NCBI GenBank assembly: GCA_937864995.1
Contig: CALMDL010000203.1
Span: 1 to 10,133, forward strand
DNA: 10,133 nucleotides
From: an uncultured Candidatus Altimarinota bacterium
Lineage (GTDB): Bacteria; Patescibacteriota; Gracilibacteria; BD1-5; UBA6164
Direction: 5' to 3'
The translations under genes and the position numbers were made by a program. The notes under the pieces were generated by a model. It saw only the letters and a program-made list of their open reading frames with translations, was not told the DNA's origin and ran no database searches. Shown in pieces: positions 1 to 5,653 of this stretch (within the stretch, counting starts at the first letter, position 1; each line of letters starts with the position of its first letter).

Positions 1-166
1 AAAAGATATATATGATGATATAATAGAAATACCTAAAACTCATCCTATATTGACTCCATTTTTACCTTTGATACCTTTATGGCTATTTTCTGTTGAGGTT
101 GCTAAAAACTTAAAAAAAGATATAGATAAACCTCAAAATTTAGCAAAAAGTGTTACTGTTGAATAA
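1..166 (+). CDS. glmS: Glutamine-fructose-6-phosphate aminotransferase (GlmS), C-terminal end
   Basis: This is the last ~54 codons of a gene that begins before the window. The frame ends in DKPQNLAKSVTVE and TAA, which is the signature C-terminus of GlmS (DxPRNLAKSVTVE in the family). Upstream of it, PILTPFLPLIPLWLFSVEVAK matches the end of the second SIS (sugar isomerase) domain. GlmS makes glucosamine-6-phosphate from fructose-6-phosphate and glutamine in the cytoplasm, the entry step to UDP-GlcNAc and the cell wall. In family members this tail contributes to the isomerase active site. The glutaminase half and any glmS leader lie outside the window. The gene converges on the DUF212 gene and shares a terminator with it. 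Confidence 0.9.
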   Translation, partial: KDIYDDIIEIPKTHPILTPFLPLIPLWLFSVEVAKNLKKDIDKPQNLAKSVTVE

Positions 167-172
167 TAAAAA

Positions 173-199
173 AAACTCCAATAAATTGGAGATTTTTTT
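173..199. terminator. Bidirectional intrinsic terminator between glmS and the DUF212 gene
   Basis: A 6-bp stem ctccaa / ttggag (176-181 and 186-191) has a taaa loop. It is preceded by an A-run and followed by seven T (193-199), so both strands read as hairpin plus U-tract. It sits 9 bases after the glmS stop and just beyond the DUF212 stop on the other strand. Confidence 0.85.
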
Positions 200-200
200 A

Positions 201-617
201 TTATATATAGTAAATTGCGACAGCAACTATTATACCAAGTAAACTTCAAGCAAATGCTTCACTTGGAAGATGTCATAATGATTCTTTAAATTTTTTATGT
301 CAAAGAGATTCATTTATAGCAATAGCATGTTGTCATGCTTCAAATCTTACGTTTATAGCATCATAAATGATAATAACAGTAAAACTCATAGCAATAGCAA
401 ATAGATCGTGGTTAACTCAATATTTTATAGCTATAGCTGTTGCTAATGAAACTACAACAGAAGAATGCACTGATGGCATTCATCAACTTCAAAGAGATCT
501 TGATAAATCAATTTTTCAAGTTTTTAATTTAACAAAAATTCATTTTAGAAATACAGTAACTACAAAAGTAATTGCTGGAACTAAAAGTAAATGTTCATAA
601 AAATAATTATATTGCAT
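201..617 (-). CDS. Divergent PAP2 family (DUF212, YuiD-like) membrane protein, 138 aa
   Basis: Read with TGA as Gly, this is one frame with the hallmarks of the DUF212 / divergent PAP2 (acid phosphatase / vanadium haloperoxidase-related) family. These are GGMPSVHS (residues 45-52), YDAINVRFEAGQHA (85-98) and LGHLPSE (114-120), followed by a hydrophobic C-terminal helix. The family is small (about 150 aa), membrane-embedded and of poorly known function. Its resemblance to lipid phosphatases suggests action on a polyprenyl or lipid phosphate, but that is inference. At least five glycines in these conserved blocks are TGA. The start at 615-617 is the only ATG that gives the usual family N-terminus, with no Shine-Dalgarno before it. 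It lies 13 bases after greA and is the last gene of the secE-nusG operon. Confidence 0.85.
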
Positions 618-630
618 ATATTAGTAATTG

Positions 631-1107
631 TTATTTAATACTCACAATTTCATATTGATACGATCCAGACATTGCTTTAACATCAACTTTATCTCATTGT
701 TTTTTTCAAAGTAGAGCACTTCAAACAGGAGATTCATTTGAAATAGTAGGTAATTCTGCTAATATATCAGACTCAGTAGCTCAAACTATTTTAAATTTTT
801 CTACTTCTTTTGTTTCAATATTTTTAATTTCAACAATTGATCACATATTAATTCTATTTTTTTTATCAATTGTTTCATCAATTAATTCATAGTTTTTTAA
901 TTGTTCTTCTAAATCTAGAATTCTAAGTTCAACTTGAGCTTGTTCATTTCTAGCATCTTCATATTCTGAGTTTTCAGATAAATCTCAAAATGATATAGCT
1001 TCTTTTAATTTTGCTGCTATTTCTACCCTTTTAGTTGTTTTTAAAAAATCTAATTCTTCTTGAAGTTTAGATAACCCCTCTTTTGTTAAATATATTTTAT
1101 TTGACAT
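631..1107 (-). CDS. greA: Transcription elongation factor GreA, 158 aa
   Basis: GreA enters the RNA polymerase secondary channel and stimulates cleavage of backtracked RNA. The N-terminus [19 protein letters not shown] begins the coiled coil. Its tip is [16 protein letters not shown] (residues 41-56), with the two acidic residues D42 and E45 that correspond to the catalytic-tip pair of the family. The C-terminal FKBP-like domain contains ISNESPVGSALLGKKQGDKV. At 158 aa it has the usual family length. Gly41, next to the catalytic tip, is TGA. ATG at 1105-1107 follows the stop of the membrane protein gene by only 7 bases, so the two are almost certainly co-transcribed and perhaps translationally coupled. 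Location between nusG and a DUF212 gene is not a textbook arrangement. Confidence 0.96.
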
Positions 1108-1114
1108 CTTTTTT

Positions 1115-1858
1115 TTAATTAGTTCTTAAAGTATTAAGTTTTTCTTTTATAAGATTATATTCATTTTTTTTAATTTTCAATCAAAAAACAACTCATTTGT
1201 GAGATATAACAACTCTAACAAAATTATCGCTTATATCTTGATTTAAATTTACAAAAAATGATTCTTCTCAAAATGTATTTGCTGCATTCATTTTAAACGG
1301 AAGTTCAAATTCTAATACAGAAAATATATCATAAACTTCTTTATATGTTTTTGTTGGGAAAAAATATAAAGTAAGTTCTTTTGAATAATATTCTAAATAA
1401 TTATCTGGATATTCATTTGTAATATCAAATAAATTAGTATTTAATTCTAGTGCTTGTAAATCATAATCATAAAAAATATCCAATATTTCTTTATAATTTT
1501 TTCATAAACTCACATTACTTTTTATTTTTACTTTATTATCTTTCTCATCGCTAAAAACAAGATTGTTTTCATCACTTGTTTTTACTATTTCTATATTTTC
1601 ATCCAATTTCATATCTTGAATTTCTGATTCTTGCAAATCTTGTCATACAATATCTTTATTTTCTTGTGCTGTTTCAACTTTTTGTTTATCAGTATAAGAA
1701 AAATCATCATTTAAAAAATCAGATTGTTCTTCTATTGTTAACTCATTTTTTTTAAGATTTTTAAGAAAAAATCTATAATCAGCTGAAATATAATAAAAAA
1801 TAACGTTAATTAAAAATGAAAATATCAAAAATATTATAAATAATATAGTATTTCTCAT
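1115..1858 (-). CDS. Unknown N-terminally membrane-anchored protein, 247 aa, between nusG and greA
   Basis: I do not recognise this gene. Residues ~4-25 form a hydrophobic helix (TILFIIFLIFSFLINVIFYY), followed by a polar part that is presumably either cytoplasmic or external. Residues ~35-110 are acidic, low-complexity and probably disordered (rich in D, E, K, N). A folded-looking C-terminal part follows, with FYDYDLQALELN, a YFFPTKTYKEVYDIF stretch, VRVVISHKGVVFGLK and a basic end. The frame is uninterrupted only when TGA is read as Gly (about six positions, for example KDIVGQDL and SHKGVVFGLK). It sits 16 bases after nusG and 7 bases before greA, inside an operon for elongation factors and SecE. 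An export- or translocon-related role is a guess from position only. Confidence 0.8.
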
Positions 1859-1874
1859 AATTTTTAAATGATTA

Positions 1875-2405
1875 TTAAACTTTTATATCTGAGTATTCTA
1901 GTTCAATTGGAGTATCTCTTCAAAGTAAATTAATATTAATTTTAACTGTTCATTTTTTATCATTTACTTCAGTTATAATTCATTCATTTCATTCAAATGC
2001 ACCTCTAATAATTAAAGCCATATCTCAAACTTGATATTTTGTTTCAAAAGTTTCAGATCTCTCAGAAACTTTTCATTTTAATTGTTCAAGTTCAGCTCCA
2101 GAAACTGGAACTGGAATATTTCAAGCTCATAAAAATCATGTAACATTTGGAGTATTTCTAACTATATACCAACTTTCATTTGTTACATTCATTTGAACTA
2201 AAATATAACCTGGTAATAAATTTTTTTGTTTTTTAACTTTTACTCATCCAGATCTAACAGAAACTACATCATGAGTAGGAACATATACATCTAATATATA
2301 TTCTTCTAATCAAAAACTTTCTCTTCTTTGGAAAAGTGATTTTTTTACATTTTCTTCTGTTCAAGAAATAACTTGAATAACATACCATTCTGGCTTTTTA
2401 AGCAT
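1875..2405 (-). CDS. nusG: Transcription termination/antitermination protein NusG, 176 aa
   Basis: NusG binds the RNA polymerase clamp, modulates pausing and termination, and links polymerase to Rho or ribosomal protein S10. The NGN domain (residues ~5-105) shows [18 protein letters not shown], then [10 protein letters not shown] and [18 protein letters not shown], the most conserved NusG block. The KOW domain follows: [16 protein letters not shown] then KKGTVKI. Several invariant glycines (VISG, VTGFLGAG, the KOW FEGNEG) are TGA, which is strong evidence for code 25. The length is normal. The ATG at 2403-2405 puts MLKKPEWYV at the N-terminus, as expected, and no Shine-Dalgarno is seen. It follows secE by 33 bases, the near-universal secE-nusG pair. 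The usual next genes rplK and rplA are absent and replaced by an unknown membrane protein and greA. Confidence 0.97.
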
Positions 2406-2438
2406 AGCGTTTATTTTTAAAATTTAAAATTATATCAA

Positions 2439-2621
2439 TTATGAAACCATATTTTTTAAATATAATAATCATTCAGAAAATAATGTAGAAGCCAAAAATA
2501 AATATATTCAAAATATAACTAAAACAGTTATAACTATAACAAAATATTTTGTTGTTTCTTCTCTTGTTGGCCATACAACATGCTTTAATTCTCTAACAGA
2601 ATCTTTTATAAATTGTAACAT
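2439..2621 (-). CDS. secE: Preprotein translocase subunit SecE, 60 aa
   Basis: This is a minimal single-helix SecE, the clamp subunit of the SecYEG protein-conducting channel in the inner membrane. The amphipathic surface helix FIKDSVRELKHVVWPTREET (residues 4-23) carries the conserved WPTREE signature, with Trp encoded by TGG. A single transmembrane helix (residues ~26-48, YFVIVITVLVIFGIYLFL) follows; its Gly is TGA. Sixty residues is normal for one-helix SecE proteins. This is the first gene of the operon. The start at 2619-2621 is preceded by an AT-rich leader holding a terminator-like hairpin. Confidence 0.95.
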
Positions 2622-2639
2622 ATAAAAAAAGTTAAAATT

Positions 2640-2676
2640 AAAAAAAATGTTGCAATTTAATATTCTTGCAACATTT
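2640..2676 (-). terminator. Terminator-like hairpin in the leader of the secE-nusG operon (putative attenuator)
   Basis: A perfect 11-bp inverted repeat (aaatgttgcaa at 2645-2655, ttgcaacattt at 2666-2676) has a 10-base loop. On the minus strand it is followed by about eight T (2640-2647 overlap the stem foot), which is the form of an intrinsic terminator. It ends ~20 bases before the secE ATG and should lie at the very 5' end of the mRNA made from the promoter at 2687-2714. No gene upstream on this strand needs it, because the surface-protein gene already has its own terminator at 3281-3295. Either it attenuates the operon or it protects the mRNA 5' end. Confidence 0.65.
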
Positions 2677-2686
2677 GTCAATAAGG

Positions 2687-2714
2687 ATTATATAATTATT
2701 TTACAAATAGTCAA
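2687..2714 (-). promoter_or_regulatory. Predicted sigma70-type promoter of the secE-nusG-greA operon
   Basis: On the minus strand, TTGACT (2709-2714) is followed by 16 bases and then TATAAT (2687-2692), close to the vegetative consensus. The predicted transcription start is near 2680, immediately before the hairpin. The -10 overlaps a plus-strand TATAAT (2691-2696) that could serve the divergent LemA-like gene. TATAAT occurs often by chance in DNA this AT-rich; the paired -35 is what supports this call. Confidence 0.6.
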
Positions 2715-2751
2715 AATAAAATTGTTATGTTTTTTGTAAAAAGTAATTTTT

Positions 2752-3276
2752 ATGTTAAAATTAAATAAATATTTGTTTAAATTAGATAATATGTGGTGGA
2801 TAATAATATCAATTATAATAGTTTTAATAATAATTTTTAATTTATTTGTATTGGTTTTAAATAGTAAAATTGAAGACTTGGAAAAAACTATAATATGATT
2901 ATTTAAAAAAAGAAACAATCAAGTAGTAAGTATATATCAAGTTTCTAAAAATTACTTAACAAAACCTGAAGAAATTTTTGAAAGTTTTTTTGAATTAAAA
3001 AGAAAAGATTTTTGAGAAAATAGTTTTAATATAGAATTAAAAGATAAATTAAATACCTATAAAAAAATACATAATGAAATAAATTTCATATTTAAAGTAT
3101 GTGAACAACATAAAAATATATATGTTAATTCAAAGTATTTATATTTAAAAGATTCTATTTTAGATAAAAGTGATGAAATTTGAAAAAAATTAGAAATATA
3201 TAACAAAATTAAAAAAGAATATAATTTTTATAAAAAATTAGCAAATATAACTATAATTTGAATTTTTATAAAATAA
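2752..3276 (+). CDS. LemA-like membrane-anchored protein, 174 aa
   Basis: The N-terminus has one hydrophobic helix (residues ~14-37, starting WWIIISIIIVLIIIF), then a helical, charged remainder. The topology and two weakly conserved places resemble the LemA family. After the helix, LFKKRNNQVVSIYQVSKNY recalls the LKRRxDLIPNLV block. Near the C-terminus YLYLKDSILDKSDEI then KKLEIYNKIKKEYN recalls the FxxLQxxLxxTExxIxxARxxYNxxVxxYN pattern. LemA proteins are common small membrane proteins of unclear function. The match is from memory and by eye, so the family call is moderate. Four glycine codons are TGA. The gene is divergent from secE, stands alone, and ends at a strong terminator. No Shine-Dalgarno is seen before ATG 2752. 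Confidence 0.75.
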
Positions 3277-3303
3277 AAAAGAAGCCTAAGGCTTCTTTTT
3301 ATT
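3275..3303. terminator. Bidirectional intrinsic terminator between LemA-like and surface-protein genes
   Basis: A stem gaagcc / ggcttc (3281-3286 and 3290-3295) with a 3-base loop is flanked by an A-run on the left and a T-run on the right, so it can stop transcripts arriving from both convergent genes. It lies directly after the TAA of the LemA-like gene and a dozen bases beyond the stop of the surface protein. Confidence 0.9.
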
Positions 3304-3306
3304 TTA

Positions 3307-4215
3307 TTATACTCTTCTAAATCTATATACAAATATAACTCATGATAAAACAAATGCTAATATAAAAATTAAAACTTGTTCTGGTCATGTTTTAGGTAAA
3401 TTTTTTGTATCTTCAGCTTCTGTTAAAACACTTGGATCAACATCTGCTGCATTTAAATCAACTCAACCTAATTCTCAATTATCTCCTTCAACTGCTTCTT
3501 CTTCAGTAGCTGCATTTAAATCTGGCATTGTTTCATCAATTTCTGATCAAACAAACGTAGCTTCAGAATCAACTCAAAATTCTATATTTTGATTTAAAAC
3601 ATCTCTTATGTTTAAAACAACTATTTTATATTCATTTCAAATTACAACTTCTTTATCTAATGTTAAAATCAAATTTTTTTTATTTGTTTTAGATACTTCA
3701 CTTTCCAAAACTTCTAAAATGTCATTTGTATCTTTAATATTTTCAATTCTAAATTCTCTTTCTTCTGCAGATAATTCATTTATTTCATTTGAAAAAGATA
3801 ATTCAACTTTATTTTTTCAAACCAAATTTGCATCTTCTAATACTAATGCTTTTGATTTTCAAGAATCACTTCATGGTGTAGTTACCATTATTTCATTTGA
3901 TTTATATGATTCATTTCATAATTCATCATATCAAACAAGTGTTAAATAATATGAAGTTCATGGTGTTAAATCAAAAAGCGTATATGAAGTACTATCAATA
4001 AAATCAGTATTTTTATCATAAGCTACATCTTTTGAAGAATCAACTCAATAATTTATTTTATAAATAAACACTTTATCAACTGCTTCCCAAGTAAAATCAA
4101 CACTAGTACTTTTTGTAGTTGCAGCTTTAAATTCAGCTGATACAGAAGAAATATTTAAAACTATAAAAAACGATATAAAAACCAAAGCAATTCTATTAAA
4201 AAATTTGTTAAACAT
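3307..4215 (-). CDS. Secreted fibronectin type III surface protein with LPKTG sorting signal, 302 aa
   Basis: The predicted order is a signal peptide (residues 1-27: basic start, hydrophobic core, SVSA cleavage site) and a fibronectin type III domain (~30-118; VDFTWEAVD, then DLTPGTSYYLTLVGYDELGN). Next comes a second beta-rich, Ig-like domain (~122-215; KNKVELSFSNEI, KNLILTLDKEVVIGNEYKI). An acidic linker follows with DLNAA twice. Then come LPKTGPE (from residue 273), a hydrophobic helix and a basic end RFRR. That tail is a classic sortase sorting signal: sortase cuts between Thr and Gly and links the protein to the envelope. The Gly of LPKTG is a TGA (3385-3387). The protein is probably an adhesin or surface-layer component. 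It is divergent from the pilin gene and stands alone. Confidence 0.88.
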
Positions 4216-4307
4216 AAACAAAAAATTAAAAAATATTTTGAACTTATTTTTTTATAAGTAAACTTACAAAGTAATTATAATTTTTTTTAAAAATTTACAA
4301 ATTTTTT
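4216..4307. promoter_or_regulatory. Divergent promoter region between the surface-protein and pilin genes
   Basis: attataat at 4274-4281 gives a TATAAT on both strands (minus 4274-4279, plus 4276-4281). On the minus strand TTGTAA (4295-4300) lies 15 bases upstream, a fair -35. No convincing -35 is seen for the plus strand. A weak AT-only inverted repeat acttat / ataagt (4242-4247 and 4254-4259) lies in the leader of the surface-protein gene. The region is nearly pure A+T, so all these calls are tentative. Confidence 0.35.
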
Positions 4308-4865
4308 ATGAATAAAAAAATAAATAATCTAGGTTTTACAATAGTAGAATTAGTTGTTTGAATAGCAATTACAGTAATAATTATAATGTGAAGCCTTAGT
4401 ATAAACTTTAAATCTATTTCTGATAGACAAAATTTAGAAATATTTACTAATAAAATAATTTGAGAAATTGAAAAAGTAAGGAACTATGCTCTTATATGAA
4501 AATGAATATGAGTAAATATAACTGTTCCTAGAACATGGAAAATAGAATTTAATAATTGATGGAATTGAACTTGATCATGAACACTGATTACTAGTTACTC
4601 AATGGATTGAAGTACTTGGACACAAGAAAATAAAATAAATGTAGATAAAAATATATCAATTCAAAATATACATTGTATAAGTGTATGATGAGCTGATGTA
4701 AACTTAACGACTACTCAAACTTGAACAATATTTTTTGAATGATGAAAATATAATTTATGATGAGATTGTTTAAGTTCATATTCAACTTTAAAAATTGATA
4801 CATTTAGTAGATGATATAATAGAACATTAGAGTTTGATGTTATAAACTGATTAATAAAAAAATAA
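4308..4865 (+). CDS. Type IV pilin-like protein / GspH-FimT-type pseudopilin, 185 aa
   Basis: A class III (prepilin) signal is clear: a short basic leader MNKKINNLG, cleavage after Gly9, then FTIVELVVGIAITVIIIMG with the invariant Glu at mature position 5 and a hydrophobic assembly helix. After the helix, KIIGEIEKVRNYALIGKG, a TIFFEGGKYN strand and a C-terminal RTLEFDVINGLIK recall the GspH/FimT minor pseudopilin pattern. Cys123 and Cys154 could form a disulfide. Glycine is abundant and 20 of its 21 codons are TGA, including three TGA-TGA pairs; the only GGT is at the cleavage site. Under the standard code this gene is invisible. The likely partner is PilB encoded at 5654-7003 on the other strand. 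The stop codon lies inside the terminator stem. Confidence 0.9.
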
Positions 4866-4891
4866 AGAAGATTAATCTTCTTTATTTTTTT
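4857..4891. terminator. Palindromic bidirectional terminator between the pilin gene and the convergent small genes
   Basis: A 28-base perfect palindrome at 4860-4887 (arms of 14; core gaagattaatcttc) is flanked by A on the left and T on the right, so it reads as a terminator on both strands. The pilin TAA (4863-4865) is inside the left arm, and the stop of the facing gene (4890-4892) lies two bases beyond the right arm. Confidence 0.88.
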
Positions 4892-5234
4892 ATGCAGCTT
4901 TTTTTATACCTCCATATTTTCTATCATTTGCAGCAGCTCTTGTAATATCAATTATTTTTTTACTACTAGATGATTGTAAAAGTTCTATTTTAGGAGATAA
5001 TTTATTATTTTCATCAATTATTACTTCCTTAGCATCTAATAATTCAGAAATTTTAATTCAAGTTTCAACAGAATCAAGAGCAAGAGCACGAGCAAAATCT
5101 GGGAATATTCAAAATACTTCCAATGTTTTCATTCTTTGTTCAACTTCCCTTTTATATTCAGGAGAATTTCTATATTTTTCAAAAGATTCTTCTAGGTTTT
5201 TAGAAAAACCTGAATTTAAGTTATTATTTAACAT
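4890..5234 (-). CDS. Unknown small protein, 114 aa, downstream of pilB
   Basis: I do not recognise this gene. It is soluble and mostly helical by composition, with no signal peptide or membrane helix. It begins MLNNNLNSGFSKNLEESFEK, has a charged helix with REVEQRMKTLEVFGIFPDFARALALD in the middle (residues ~29-54), and ends in a Ser-rich then basic tail, DITRAAANDRKYGGIKKAA. Two glycines are TGA. It lies 24 bases after the coiled-coil gene at 5259-5552 and probably shares its transcript. Its stop abuts the palindromic terminator. Confidence 0.72.
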
Positions 5235-5258
5235 TTTGTTTTTGTTTTAATTATAAAT

Positions 5259-5552
5259 TTATATTTCTCCTTTCAATAAATCTATTTCTTTTTTTATTTG
5301 CTCATCTATTTTTTGTTTTCTTTTTTCTAAAATAGAATTTCTTACTCTTTCAACTGAATTTCATATAAGAATTTCTTTTTCAAGTTCTAGAGTTTTTTCG
5401 ATTTTTTGTATTTTTAAAACTACAAATTCAAAATTATTAATTAAATTTTGTTTTTTTTCTTCAGATAAAAAAGTGTAAATTTGAAGTATTTCATATTTAT
5501 CTTTTTCTGACAATCTGTGTTTTTCAAATAATTTTTGTAAATATGCGTTCAT
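5259..5552 (-). CDS. Unknown small coiled-coil protein, 97 aa
   Basis: I do not recognise this gene. It is almost wholly helical and highly charged: FEKHRLSEKDKYEILQIYTF, then FVVLKIQKIEKTLELEKEIL, then NSILEKRKQKIDEQIKKEID. This suggests a coiled coil or helical bundle. One Gly (ILIGNSV) is TGA and joins what would otherwise be two short frames. An ATG at 5586-5588 would add 12 residues, but it sits where transcription from the TATAAT at 5594-5599 should begin. I therefore prefer ATG 5550-5552 (MNAYLQKLF). It lies ~100 bases downstream of pilB and upstream of the 114-aa gene, all on one strand. Confidence 0.7.
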
Positions 5553-5593
5553 TTTTTTATATAATTCTATATAACTAAATATTATCATATTGA

Positions 5594-5620
5594 ATTATAC
5601 TTAGCAAAAATTTTTATCAA
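5594..5620 (-). promoter_or_regulatory. Possible promoter for the two small genes downstream of pilB
   Basis: On the minus strand TTGATA (5615-5620) is followed by 15 bases and TATAAT (5594-5599); the spacing is short. Transcription would start near 5587 and give a ~35-base leader to ATG 5552. The pilB-to-small-gene gap (5553-5653) has no clear terminator, so read-through from pilB is also possible. Confidence 0.4.
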
Positions 5621-5653
5621 ATTTTTTTAAAATTATCTTTACTTTTTTATTAT

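Noticed and set aside
367..600. Plus-strand open frame of 77 codons
   Set aside because: It is antisense to the DUF212 gene, whose protein motifs are clear; its product has no recognisable feature.
2622..2751. tRNA-Trp or rpmG upstream of secE, as in many bacteria
   Set aside because: The gap has no tRNA-like cloverleaf and no open frame; it holds only the promoter, the hairpin and AT-rich leader.
2688..2918. Minus-strand open frame of 76 codons
   Set aside because: It is antisense to the LemA-like gene and covers the secE promoter; Ile/Asn/Lys-rich with no features.
3440..3530. DLNAA-coding repeats as a tandem repeat or recombination site
   Set aside because: Only two short copies in an acidic linker; more simply explained as low-complexity spacer sequence.
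3608..3949. Plus-strand open frame of 113 codons, Ser/Phe-rich
   Set aside because: It is the mirror of the LPKTG surface-protein gene; Ser/Phe richness is what antisense of Glu/Lys-rich AT-rich coding sequence gives.
5586..5588. Upstream ATG as the start of the small coiled-coil gene
   Set aside because: It coincides with the predicted transcription start; ATG 5550-5552 leaves a normal leader. Not excluded if transcription comes from pilB.
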